Source: Vitis vinifera (Eukaryota; Streptophyta; Magnoliopsida; Vitales; Vitaceae). From it: 64,000 nt of DNA. Numbering within the stretch: the stretch's first letter is position 1; each line of letters begins with the position of its first letter. The position numbers and the translations under genes were made by a program. The stretch covers positions 2,140,501-2,204,500 of the forward strand of contig NC_081813.1 of NCBI RefSeq assembly GCF_030704535.1, in the 5' to 3' direction. A model generated the notes under the pieces. It was not told the DNA's origin and searched no databases. It worked only from the letters and a program-made list of their open reading frames with translations. Of the stretch, positions 13,001 through 24,494 are shown one piece after another.

Positions 13001-14885
13001 CATTGAGGAGCCCCTCTCACAGCCTCACTTATCTATGATGATGTCTCTGCATAAGTTTTCCAAATAAAGAATCTTTGAATTAGATTGAAGAACATACTTG
13101 TATTAGTGCAAGAAATGTATGTTACCAGTATCACACTTGCGCCCGTGCAAGCAAATGAACAAACATAAGCAATATTGAGAAAATCCCTCAACATATCTAG
13201 GAAGATGATATTATAGTTCACCAACAGTCATCTTTTTCCATAAGTATACAGTAGTACTGATAAAAGAGTAATAAACCCCGCAAAAGGAATAAGTAAAATA
13301 TAACTTAAATCCCAGGTCTTTTGGCCTAACACCATGGAGCTCTCATTTCATTAGGGATATTGTGATATGGTTGTAATCGAGATTTCAAAGTCCTGTTGAA
13401 TTACACTAAAAACAGAGCTCTCATCCACATTTATGACATTCAGATCAAATATGGTCAAGGCTATCCCATAGAACTACAATATACAAATAAATAACAATTT
13501 GATAGTTGTACCTCAATTACTTACTTGGCACCCAAGCTGATGAGGGGATCACATTTGCTCTTGGTCCTATTCCAGACAGTCACATCACATCTGCAACATG
13601 CCAAAAAGGGAATTAAAAAGTTTAAATCCTGAGGATCGTACATTGATTTCAAATCGCTGATTCTTTTTCAAGCCCTAAGGATATTGTCATGTTCTTGTTG
13701 GAGTATTTAATCCAAGAACTGCAAAAAATGGAGCTGGCATCCTACTCTAGATTAGATAAAGAAATGAAATCATACCCCGATTTAATAAGATTTTGTGCCA
13801 TTGGAGAACCCATGATACCAAGACCCAGAAAGCCAACACGTGCCGGAAATTCATCTGGTGCAAATTCCAAATACAATTGGATTGAGTCCAATAAATTACA
13901 AGCTACCAGCAACTAAAGCAAATCATATACCGCAAATAGTATACTACACCACTGATTTAAAACTCAAAATGACCGCTATATGATGGTGATACACTTTTGT
14001 TTCCACTGTATTCATTTACTAGTTAACTTCTCATCATCGTGCCAGCAGCAACAACAATAAAACTTTAATAATGATGATAACAAGGGAACCTATTTAGAGT
14101 CTTATCTGCATTCGACTGGAAGCTGATTTTGTCTCTGCCTTCAGAATTTTACCTATTGGTTCCAAAACCGAGACTTCTTACTTCTCAGAAATCTGGATCA
14201 TTCCCTTTAGTTTACCAATTTAAGCTTCAAGAAAACACTATCTTAAAATGCTTCAGGTAGAAAATCCTAAATTCAGAAGCAAATCTAGGAATTCAAATAA
14301 TCTCCCAAAATACCGCTAAAAGCAGTTTGATTCTGATCATTTTTATAAAAATAAAATCACCAAAACAAACAAATGAGCCCATCTAATAAACTCAAATGAA
14401 GATTTTCCATCATCATCCCTCATCATCACCCCCAATTAATCTAACCAAGAATATTTCAACATCACAAATGTAAACCCCTCCAGTTTATCATGATTTTGAC
14501 CATCTCAAACCCCATGAAAACACCCACGCAAAAGCTGCACTAACGCTAAACAATTCAAAATTTCACAAAGCTGCCAACCCGTGGTGAATAATCTGATTAC
14601 ACAAACACAGACTTGCCAATTAAGATTCAAAAAGAGAAAATATAAACGGAATACCCATCAAAGAAACGTGAAGAAAGAGTCACCTTTGGTGGAAGCAGTG
14701 GCTGTTTGAGAAGAGAAGGCCTTGAAAGAAGGTGGTTTGGGGAGGAAAGAAGGAATGGGTGTTGTTCCTCTGAAGTGGTTGGGAACCTGAGGAGGACAGA
14801 AGCTTGAGCACATAGCCATGGCCAGTGAAGCAGTGTTGGATGGATTGAGGAGATTGTAACAGCAATGACTCTTGACCAAGGACAT
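10031..14885 (-). CDS. GLYR2: Glyoxylate/succinic semialdehyde reductase 2, plastid (beta-hydroxyacid dehydrogenase family)
   Basis: The enzyme reduces glyoxylate to glycolate and succinic semialdehyde to 4-hydroxybutyrate with NADPH, detoxifying aldehydes in photorespiration and the GABA shunt. Exons: 14684-14885, 13776-13854, 13525-13590, 12742-12817, 12610-12665, 11988-12072, 11849-11909, 11524-11576, 11367-11437, 11190-11262, 10288-10392, 10031-10201. They give 365 aa from the outer Met, or 343 aa from an inner start at 14819 (MAMCSSF), which is equally plausible. A Ser/Pro/Phe-rich N-terminus looks like a transit peptide. Next come the Rossmann GxGxxG in VGFLGLGIMGSP, the substrate motif FLEAPVSGSKKPAEDGQL, and the catalytic-lysine helix GNGAAMKLVVNMVMG. 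The C-terminus is QDPPEY. Confidence 0.95.
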
Positions 14886-15188
14886 GGCCGTATGGATTTT
14901 GTACTTGGGTGGGTGGCTGACACTTGAGGAGGAGCTCACATTTCTATGCAGAGAGAGAGAGAGAGCGGGGCAGTAGTGATTGGATAACCCAACCGAGAGA
15001 TGGTGAGGAGGGTGTTTGGATACAGGGCTGGAGCAGGCCTGGTCTGGGATGTCATTTGCACTGAAATCATAAACTGCCAAACAGTTCTTCACTCGAGGCT
15101 GTGTATAACTCTTGTGATATCTTATTTTGGAAAGAAATTATAAAGATTAATAATATGGAAAATTCTGCAAGAATGGAAGAAGCATCTT

Positions 15189-15297
15189 TGTTTGGAAGTA
15201 ATTTTAAGAAATGTTTCTATCATTTTTAACACTTGAATAATAAAAAATTTTAAATATTAAAAATATTAAAAATACTTCTTAAAATTACTGTTAAACA
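15189..15297. mobile_element. Foldback MITE-like element, ~109 bp
   Basis: The left end TGTTTGGAAGTAATTTTAAG and the reverse complement of the right end (TGTTTAACAGTAATTTTAAG) match in 17 of 20 positions, so the element can fold into one hairpin with an AT-rich loop. The length and TGTTTGG start resemble non-autonomous DNA transposons (hAT-like), but no clear target duplication was found. It lies upstream of GLYR2. Confidence 0.6.
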
Positions 15298-16181
15298 TGT
15301 TTTTAATCTCAAATTAGAAATTTAAAATATATATATATAAAGATTTATGATCTAATAATCATATTTTTTAATATGGTTTGATTAATTCTAAAATGATATA
15401 GAGAAAATATTTTTCTAAAAAATTTATTAAATATAAAATAAATTTTTTATTTGTTAAAATATATATTTTTAAATATTATCATAATTTTCATATTAAGTTT
15501 TTCCTTCTAAATCATAAATTGATTTAATAAAATTAGTGAAATAAATATAAATATTTTTCCTCAACTTAAAAAAAGTTCTTGGCTTAATTAACAATTAATT
15601 CAAACTCTGTATTTATGATATTTTACCCAAAAAAAAAAAAATTGCAACCATGACATCACAATTTTCATATAGAAATTTGTCTAAAAAATGGCAATTACAG
15701 ACACATTTGGGGGACATTACACCACTCAGGCAATGTTTAGAACATTGTAATAAAGGCTAAGATTGGGAAATCAATGCATTCTCATTCATTAATGTCCCCC
15801 TCAACGTCACCTTCATTCAGCACCAGTGATGACTGGCAAAAACAACATACAACTTACCAAAACAGATCATACACAACACAATTGCATTTCCTTTGGGCAG
15901 AAAAGAAACAACAAAAGGTAATACAAAGCTTCCTACAACAGAATATCAAACTAAACACTGCATTTCAACAGCATGCAGAGACCTGGTGGTTGGAGAGGGG
16001 AGGGAGGAGGAAGGGTAATGGGATGGTATTAAGCGTGCTGCTTTTGAAGTTCTTACATGTATGGGAGAAATGAAGAGAATTACAGTAGCAATCTGCTCTC
16101 AACTTCTATGAAAATGGTTTCCCATCTGGACAAACTGCCAATAGATGATGGTACGTAATTATGAAATTCCCGCCTTACGCT
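15298..16181. other. Intergenic between GLYR2 promoter and RRM gene 3' end
   Basis: The first part is very AT-rich with no gene. About 15700-16181 is of mixed composition and is probably the 3' UTR of the minus-strand RRM gene that stops at 16182. A plus-strand frame at 15774-16073 has no recognisable domain. Confidence 0.55.
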
Positions 16182-19100
16182 TCAGTAAGGATGGTATCTT
16201 CCGGTCACAGTATTCCCGCCCAGATGTCCTTTACCCCCGCCATGTCCAATGCCATTTCCATACCCTTTACCACCACCACCACCATACCCAGTAGCAATAG
16301 CACCACCATAACCATTAAGAGTCCCATAACCAGTGCAGCCATACATGGGGGCACCAAACCCATATCCATACATATATCTGCCATACCCATCTGGGTTACA
16401 GTAAGCACCATAAAAACCAGCTGCAACTCCACCATATCCCATACCATAACTGTCATATCCACCATAGCTAGTGTAGCCACCATAGCCAGCATCCCCTCCA
16501 CCCATTTTTCCCCCATGTCCACCTTGAGAACCATTCCTGCCACCATAGAACTTTGCCGCACCAGCATTGTACTCGGCACCAGCTCTTTTTGGTTCAGCCT
16601 TCTTTATTTCCACCTAATATTTTATGTTGAAATTCTCAGGTTATAAGCACTGCAATGTGGAAAAACATAGAAACGGCATGATAATTTGATTTCAATCAGA
16701 CTTTTACCAGTTTTCCTCCAAGTTCATGAGTTTTTCCCTCAGAGAAAAGCCTTTCAACAGCATCTTCACTCACAAAAGTGACAAATCCAAAGCCCCTTGA
16801 CCGCCCGGTTACATGATCCAACATAATCTGGTTCTCAACAATGGCACCATATGAAGAGAAGTAGTCCTTCAACTCATCTGCAGTGTTTAAACCATTTTAT
16901 TTATTTAAAGAGAATTGGAAAAAAACAAAAACAAAAAAACCCTTGTACTAAATTACCTTCCGTTAAAGATGATGGTATTCCACCCACAAAAATCTTTCTT
17001 GTTTTTGATACCCCTCTAACTTCCATACCCTCTCTAGGGACAGTCTTCTTCACTTCAACCTGATACAAGAATGAATCAAAACAAACTCCAACAGGGTGAA
17101 ACCAATGCCCATCAAGTTGATAAAAGTCAGACAAAGAAGAACATCTGAAATATCATTCATTGGGCTGAGTTTGGCAACTTACTGCTCTGCCATCTATAAC
17201 ATGATCTTCCTCCAAAACCTTATCAGCCACAGCTGGATCAGCAAATGTTATAAATCCAAAGCCTCGTGGCCTTCCGGTATGTCTATCCATCATTATAACA
17301 GAATCTGTGATTTCTCCATAGTTGCTGAAGTAATTGGTGAATATCTCTGAAACCAAAGTTCCAAAGAGTGAATGGGGGTAAAAGGGGGAGCAAATACTAA
17401 AGAACATGAAAATGATGAGGAAATGGTAACATGGGAAAACAGGAACAGAAGCATGAAAATGGCTAAATATTTCACCTTTCTAACACTATAATCATAATTT
17501 GCAACCCAAAACCTAAACACCAACATGATCACCACTCCGGACTCTACGCACACATGCACAATACCAATCTCACCCAAAAGGGAAAAAAAAACATGCATAT
17601 CAAGGACCTTGGCAAGTAGACACATAGACTTTAATACATGCACCATTTTGCTAAATTCTGTAAAACATACTGTGATAAAAAGAACACCCACAAAGGGAAT
17701 CAGATGACACAATTACGGATGTTTAGTCATCCCATGGGAATGGAATTAGTCCCTTTTACATAGCAACCAAGGTTGACAGTTCTTTTTGTTCTGAAACATT
17801 AGGCTGACATTTATATGAAGCAAAAAAATTCTAGTATTAAGACAGTCATACTACCTAATTGTTTCTGACAGAGCTCACCAATGCTTGGGTTGGCTGACCA
17901 TAAAACTTTACCCATGGTGAAAAATTCAGTCTAGGTTACAGACATCTTTCGACCTCAGCCCTGATGGAGAAGGAGCAGAGTAGGGTTGGGGTAGAGCAAG
18001 GATTCAAATATTTTGATGCTCCAATTATTTTTTAGGAGTAAAGTAAAAGTATATTATAAACAAAAAAAAACACCAAAACAGCGTTCCGAAGTACACAAGA
18101 GGTATACAACAAATGCTTAAAAGCCCAAAAAAGGAAGAGGACCAACAAAAACTATGTCCTCTTCACCGAGAACCCACCCAATTCACAAAATCTACAACTG
18201 AAGGACCAAAAAATTAAAATAACCTAGACCAATCCCATAGATTACAAAGGAAAGCCTGTTTTAGTCCTTGAACAGATTGTTACTCATTCTTGAAAGCTTT
18301 TCTATTTCTTTCCTTCCAAACGGTCCAAAGAGGAGCAGCCCGCCACACCCTTTTCCGCCTTTTACCAACAAAAGAACCATGTCATCCTAGAAGCGTGTCT
18401 CTAACAAAGGAAGTGTCCAAAGCATGCCAAAAAGGGAGAACACTAGATTCCATAACACTCTTGTCTTAACACAATTGATAAGAATGTGATCAATGGTCTC
18501 TTCCTCTTCAAGACAAAGGATCTTGATGCTCCAGTTACTACCATCCACACTAAAGAACTTTAGTTGTGGCAATATTAGCTAACGCTCCAGAGGCAAGAAT
18601 TATAAATCCAGCCTATGACACAGTTAAAACCGCAAGAGTAATAAACTCAAACTCAGTTAACCACAATACCCAAACAATAACATACAATCATCGTTTCCAC
18701 TCAACTTTGCACCCAATCCCATGAAAGATCAGTTATAAAAAATCATTTCATAATTTGAATTAATTTTTTCCATAATCCAACAAAAACCATAATAGCATTC
18801 AAGATCCATAAACAAAGAATTCAAACCCTCAAGGCAATGCACCAGACAAACCACTAAATTCATGACAAATTCAATGAATATAAGAACATAATATAAACAG
18901 CTTCGCATACCTTCACTTGTCTCCCACGAAATGCCGCCAACAAAAAGTTTTCTACTCACATAAGAAAAACCACAGTTACAGTTCATTCAAACCCTCAAAT
19001 TTTATTTTATTTTTTTTCAGATTTTTCGAGCAATTCGGAGCCCAAAGCTAATAGCACCAGAAATAGCTTACACAAAACGCATCAAGAAAATCTAAACCAT

Positions 19101-19269
19101 GACCTTTACACACTAACCCAGAGTACGAATTGCGAACATCGACCAGCTGCTGTATGCCAATACCTTCACTATCTACACTATTGATCGGTTCGATTCCACG
19201 CCCGGAAGAATGTCGGTGGTTGTGGTCTAGGTCATTCTCAAAAAGCCTGAATTCTGGAAGATCATCCAT
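16182..19269 (-). CDS. Heterogeneous nuclear ribonucleoprotein 1-like protein: two RRMs and a Gly/Tyr-rich tail
   Basis: A predicted nuclear RNA-binding protein of the plant hnRNP A/B-like (RNP1, Musashi-like) group, acting in mRNA processing, transport or stability. Exons 19118-19269, 18911-18954, 17183-17346, 16957-17059, 16708-16877 and 16182-16613 give 354 aa. RRM1 (about residues 51-130) has KLFVGG and RGFGFITF. RRM2 (about 140-215) has KIFVGG and RGFGFVTF. From about residue 225 comes a low-complexity tail rich in YGGY/GYG repeats, ending TGRYHPY. Such tails drive condensate formation in this family. The start is the first Met (MDDLPEFRLFEND) after a leader with telo-box-like AAACCCTA motifs. 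Intron 2 (17347-18910) carries a truncated LINE in the same orientation. Confidence 0.93.
18028..18532 (-). mobile_element. 5'-truncated LINE (L1-type) inside intron 2 of the hnRNP-like gene
   Basis: On the minus strand the insert starts in the zinc-binding end of a LINE reverse transcriptase: CLEEEETIDHILINC, then VLWNLVFSLFGMLW, and further down VWRAAPLWTVWKERNRKAF. The last part is in the typical plant L1 order but interrupted by stops. It ends in a short A run on its own strand. Near-identical 15-base direct repeats flank it (18013-18027 and 18533-18547, starting TTGATGCTCC), as expected of a target-site duplication made by target-primed reverse transcription. Only about 0.5 kb of the 3' end is present, so it is dead. 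It lies in the same direction as the host gene. Confidence 0.85.
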
Positions 19270-19479
19270 TGTTTTCTATCTAGCTATCTATCTGCAAATG
19301 AAGAAAGCTTCAATTTTCCAGTTTATAGCAGCCAGCCTTAGCCGAGATGGGGTTTCGAGATTCTTGCATAAACCCTAGAAAAGGACGAGCAAAAACCCTA
19401 GCCCTAACCTTGGATAGAAAAACCCTAGGGTTTTCTTTCTTTGAGGCTGCAGAAGTGAGAAACCGTCGGTTCAGTGTTT

Positions 19480-19493
19480 AAACGACGTCGTTT
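19480..19493. promoter_or_regulatory. 14-bp perfect palindrome AAACGACGTCGTTT upstream of the hnRNP-like gene
   Basis: A perfect palindrome centred on GACGTC, about 211 bases upstream of the start codon at 19269. Its ACGT core fits a bZIP binding site. A related palindrome lies upstream of the thioredoxin gene at 31355. The regulatory role is inferred from sequence and position only. Confidence 0.5.
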
Positions 19494-19499
19494 TTCCGG

Positions 19500-20297
19500 G
19501 AAAATTGTTTCAGTAGTCCAACCCCCGCAGAATGTGCTGCTCATCAATCGCCATCAACTAGGCGATATATATATATATATAGTGCCATAATTTATTTTTT
19601 TAATTTTTAATTTTTAATTTTTTTTTTTTATGGCGGGTTTCAGTCATAAATTTTTTCTTTTTAACTTTTTTTTACATTTTTAACAGTAGAGATTAAATGT
19701 TCAATAACTTTTGACTTTAATCTTAGGTTTTTTCCATTATACATATGTGCCAAAATTTAATATTAATTTTATTATAAAATTAGGCAAATTTTAGGGTACT
19801 AACTCAGTAACGACACCAATAGAAATACGAGATTCAGATACGGATAAATAAAATTAAGTACAAATGAGTGAGACCAAAGTATAAAGCATGGGTATTATAT
19901 ACAAAACAATAAGACTTAAAATGCATAATTATTACATCTTACGATAACGGGATCCTATAATTTATTATATGCCATAACAATTCAAATCAATGTTATTCAT
20001 ATCATATAATTTAATCAAGCCTCGTAGCAAAATTTTTGTTAATTCTTCTTCTTCAAACATGTTACCTTAAATTCATTGTCAAAGGAAATGCAGTTCTAAA
20101 ATCTAATGCTGAGGTTTCATTGCAAAGGAGTAGGTGTAGGGGATGCTGATCACATCCTGAAAGCCACATTTCAGGTAAATACTTGAGATTTCTGGGAATC
20201 TATAGAACATCCCCTGCTTTCTGAGGTGGTAAAAATGAGCCTCAGGTATAACCCGGAAGCTGGAAATTCAAGCTCAGTTCAGTGATCTGAGGCATGA

Positions 20298-20331
<34 letters not shown>

Positions 20332-20737
20332 TGCTGGAGTTGCCATCTCAAACTAGGGTTTAAGCATGCTGTTTCTGTGTTACCGGCGAAAAGATGCCCC
20401 TCCATCGCCTTCTTTTCTGCTTATAACAACTTACCCAATTCTGCAATGAATATTTGGGAAGAAACAAAACCAGCAAAAGAAGGAAGTTATGAAGGGAGGA
20501 GATGAAAAATAGAAACTTTCAAGCGTAAGTATGTATTAGCAAAATTGATAAGAGCATTTGTTACAGTTTCGACTTTAATCATCCTTTGGTTTCTATACAT
20601 TGAAAACAGAGAATTTGTCCAAAAAGGGCTGAGGGAAGAGCAAAAATATGATACATGCAGTTTTCAGCCTGCAAGCTGCTCTTTACAATATTACATGCAT
20701 CCTTCCTATCATCTCCATCTATTCATCCTAGTTGTCA
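19500..20737. other. Intergenic between the hnRNP-like promoter and the FHA gene 3' end
   Basis: AT-rich to about 20050, with a short (TA)n run near 19566 and T runs near 19615. About 20100-20737 is probably the 3' UTR of the FHA gene, which stops at 20738. It holds a trinucleotide repeat at about 20293-20331, (ATG)n passing into (GTG)n. No coding region was recognised. Confidence 0.55.
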
Positions 20738-23376
20738 TTACTCGTCTATTTCTTCATCATAATCTTCCTCTTCTTCTTCTCCTTCTTCTTCATCGCTTTC
20801 TTCCTCTTCTTCTTCCTCATCATCATTGACAATGAAGCCTCCAAGTGTGTCTTCATCTTCAGTTTCATCATCTTTGTCATCTCCACTTGCTTTCTTCATA
20901 GAACTTTTACTATTTATGGTATCATTTGGTGTCTTGTTGTAGTCCTTTGATCTTGTTGAATATTTTGGTCTCTGATTCTTCCTGATTTTTGCAACTAACT
21001 CCTTGTCCTCATCGCTCTCACCCATCCAGTCATCATCATCATTGCCTTCTGCTTGCTTCCTCTTTCCCCTTGTGCCCTTCTTCTCCTTCTTCTCAGAAAC
21101 CTCATCATCTTCACCATCTTTACTAGGTTCCTCAAGAAACCAGTTCCAGTTCTTTATATCACAGATCATTCGCTGAGGATAGGAGTCAAACTCATGCCCC
21201 ATTACGATAAAACCAAACTCTGCATGTAACAAAACAACATTATGGAATTACAAAAGCATCGCATTGGCAACTAATATGAAAATAGATAGAGCATCCACAT
21301 AGTAAATGTGCAAAATGCTTTAAAAAAAGAATCTAAATAATAATTTTTGGTAGATGATCTATTGTGATTCATCTTCTAAGTTGTTATCACTAACAGTTTT
21401 CTAATGACGAAGGATTAAGTGTCCATTTGGGAATAATTCTATTTAAAGCGCTTTTAATCTGTTGCACACTTGAGCTTTGGTCAGTAATGCTTTTAAGTAG
21501 AATTACTCAGTGTTCGGATATAAGCAAAAAATTTACTTTGATAGTGTTTGGTAATGCGTTACATAACAAAAAAGTGATTTTTAAAATAACAACTTCCAAG
21601 CGATTATACAAGAATCATTGCAAATGATTTTCTAAATTTCAAACACCTAATTTCTATAAGAAAACGCTTGTAAGCATTATGAACTCAAAATCACTCTCAA
21701 ACAGACTCTAAGTCAACTATTTTCCAAGGATGCCAAAGGCCATAGAATCCACAACAACCAAGTATCAATAGATAGTGGTAATTTTTCATATGTTTCTTTT
21801 TTCTCCAAGTGATTACATAACTTTCCGACAATCAAGTACTAGGTGAGTTGCTTCCAAAGGATGCCTTGACTGACCTGCCACAGAATTTATGACAATCAAG
21901 TATTAACTAGTTGGGCAATCTTATAAGACTTTACCTCATCACCAATAGGCGTCATCCCTACCTTTATGTCAATAGAAACCTCAACTTTCTCAAAAATGCA
22001 CTCATTTCTTTTTCAATCTTTCCTCATATTGCCACCCATTTCTTGTCCAATCTATCCCTCTACTGTCTTCAACTGGTGCATTCAGAGCCCATAAGATTCA
22101 CTCATGATATAAACCGATACATTTGTCCCCAGATTAGTGCAAAAACAAATCCAACTCAACTTCCATATCAACCAACTGGAAAACCGAGCAATTGGACCAT
22201 AGTGAGCTTTATCTACCCTACAAGATTAACTCATGTACATACCCCATCAGCAGATATATAATAACAGGCTCGATTTATTGGTGCATGACAAAGTGGCTTA
22301 ACCTACTTCAAAACTTGTTCAGCTATTTCTAGCAATGGCATTGACTGTCAATTTCATTTAGTACAATTGTTTTCCAAGGCAAGAAGCAAAACAGGTTTAA
22401 TTGTCTCAAGATGACTGATCATGTTTCCGAATTCCATGAATTAATCACATCTCTTCTACCTACATTAACTGTGGTGTTATACTTTCTTCAAAAAAATTCT
22501 CCAAAAAACTCAGGATTAGATATGGGGAAGTAATGCAATAGGGATTCAAATTCTTGGAAAGTAGTAACCTTGTGCAGCCTCCCTAAGTGCATTATTCGAT
22601 TCTAGTTTGATTCAATGAGGAAATAACTATTTATATATGCACATTAATGTAAAACTCAGATAGAAAAGAGAGAGAGAGAGAGGAAAAAAAAAAAACAGAA
22701 GCATTTGCCACCTGTTTGTATTCTGGGAAAACATGGGAAAAGCAAGGAAAGCTAAAGATGGTGAACTCAACTCGACCTGACCCAGTGGTTAACTTGGCGC
22801 CCAAACTCTTAGGCCTGCTTGGTAGCAGAAATGAGAACTGTAAATGGAAACTATGTAGAAATGATGCTCAGAAAAAAATATTAGTTCAGTTTCGAAAATG
22901 AAAACTTTTCTTAATCATTTCCGCTGCCAAACAAGCCCTTGTGGTTTTTTTTTTTCTTTCCCGGCCTTTTCTCAGCAACCAAACAGTTCCAAAACCATAC
23001 CTTTCACAGGGTCAACGTCTGAAACACTGAGAGACTCGAACCCACAACGACCCATCTCCGGAAATTCAGTTCTCTTCAAAGAAAACCAAATGGGGTTCTT
23101 CGAGGAAACACAGAACGAATCCCCACTCTCCATTTCACCTCTTTGATGCCTCCTGAAAACCCTAATTTCTCCACTTCCGCTGCTCAGAACCCAGAAGGGG
23201 TTCTTCCCAATGACCACGAAACGAACCCTAGTTTCTGAATCTTCGTGGAGCTCGAACGTAACGTGGTGGCGAGACACCGTTCTATCAGTGGTCGGAAACC
23301 CTGAGCCTCGTCCAAACTCCTTCTTTGAACCCTTTCGAAGCTCTGTTCTCCAGCCATTTTTGCCTTCAATCTCCAT
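20738..23376 (-). CDS. FHA-domain protein with acidic C-terminal tail
   Basis: Two exons (23001-23376 and 20738-21219) separated by a 1.78-kb intron join in frame to 285 aa. The N-terminal ~120 residues are a forkhead-associated (phosphothreonine-binding) domain: FGRGSGFPTTDRTVSRHHVTF shows the conserved GR and SRHH residues, and later IGKNPFWVL the Asn. The second exon begins FGFIVMGHEFDSYP, then becomes highly charged (KKEKKGTRGKRKQ, DDDDWMGESDED), with about 35 Asp/Glu in the last 60 residues. FHA plus an acidic tail suggests a nuclear, chromatin- or DNA-damage-related adaptor; the exact role is unknown. An in-frame Met lies 8 codons upstream at 23400. A TATA-like CTATATAAC sits about 70 bases upstream of the start, near 23447. 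Confidence 0.88.
21418..21712. mobile_element. MITE-like element with imperfect terminal inverted repeats, ~295 bp, in the FHA gene intron
   Basis: The left end AGTGTCCATTTGGGAATAAT and the reverse complement of the right end (TAGAGTCTGTTTGAGAGTGA) are similar over about 20 bases, with TTTG and a run of purines shared. Size and end style fit an old non-autonomous hAT-like MITE. No target duplication is certain. Confidence 0.4.
22812..22938. mobile_element. Small foldback element, ~127 bp, in the FHA gene intron
   Basis: The left arm GGCCTGCTTGGTAGCAGAAA pairs with the right arm around 22916-22938 (reverse complement GGGCTTGTTTGGCAGCGGAA), with about 15 of 20 bases matching. The GTTTGG...CCAAAC ends recur elsewhere in the window (59185-59414) and suggest a MITE family or a related motif. 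Confidence 0.45.
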
Positions 23377-23879
23377 TGAATTTTCCTTCAACGGACACAC
23401 AGGGTAAAACGCTACGTTTCGAATGAGGTCAATGCTCTAGTAGTTATATAGAGGGAAGGAAAGAGGAGACAATTTAAATTTTAACCCTCAATCCCTTAAA
23501 AGGTACAAAATATACGCCTCCTTTTTTCCTTCTAAGACACCTTTGCTTTTCCCATTATTTTATAGTATATTAGGTTTTTATTTTTTTATTTGGTCATCTA
23601 GTGGCTCACTTTTTTTGTTTTCCTACTGAGAAAAAGATATTAAAAACGTAAGCAATCAATAATTTTTTTTTATATTATTATATTATTTCTTTCCATTTCC
23701 TAAAAATTTAAAACCTTATTTCACCATTATAGATAAAAAATAGAGACTCCACTATCACTTAATAATGTTACCATAGAATTTTTTTCTTGAGGATGATTTA
23801 GTCATGTATCTACACTTTTTTTTTTATATAAGGGCATGATGGATTGAAATTTTAAGTTAATGTTTTAGTTTTATCATAT

Positions 23880-24290
23880 AAATTAATTGGTTAAATTTAA
23901 TTATGGTTAAGTTGACGATCATTATTAACTTAAACTTAACTATGGTTGAGTTGTATTAACAAAAAACTTAATTGTAGTTAAGTTTATAATCAGAATTTTC
24001 ACATAAACTTAACAACGGTTAAGTTGTACTAACAAAGAACTTAACTATAATTATGTTTACAGTCAGAATTTTCACTCGAACTTAACAGTGGTTGAGTTGT
24101 ATTAATAAAAAACTTAACTATGGTTAAGTTTACAATTAAAATTTTTATCAGAACTTAACAATGGTTGAGTTGCATTAATAAATAACTTACCTGTGGTTAA
24201 GTTCACAGTTAACATTTTCTCCTGAATTTAACAATTGTTGAGTTGCATTAACAAATAACTTAACTATGGTTAAGTTGATAGTTATAGTTA
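23880..24290. repeat. Minisatellite, 73-bp unit x ~5.5, built from AACTTAAC/GTTAAGTT palindromes
   Basis: Equivalent points recur at 23935, 24008, 24081, 24154 and 24227, exactly 73 bases apart. Each unit holds two short inverted repeats in which AACTTAAC and GTTAAGTT (or slight variants) are separated by four bases. The array is thus a ladder of about ten potential hairpins every 30-40 bases. Units differ at several positions, so it is not brand new. It lies between the FHA gene promoter and the EDR4-like pseudogene. The stretch 23450-23880 before it is AT-rich with nothing recognised. Confidence 0.9.
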
Positions 24291-24494
24291 CATTACAAAA
24301 ATTGTGGCTTTGAGCATCAAGTCAAATTCATCTGAAATAACAATCAACCCTCAACGGTATATAAACTTATTACATAGTCAAATTCAAACCCATTACATGT
24401 GCAAATTTTTGAAGTAAAATAATTCAGTTACCATTTTCTCTCAAAACTGATCAATACGAGCATTGGTCAATGAGTTGAATGGATGATTATGCAT

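Noticed and set aside
16161-16646. Plus-strand Ser/Thr/Ile-rich 161-codon frame
   Set aside because: Shadow of the Gly/Tyr-rich tail exon of the hnRNP-like gene on the minus strand.
23880-24290. Possible CRISPR-like spaced repeat array
   Set aside because: Plant nuclear context, whole units repeat including the would-be spacers, so it is a minisatellite.
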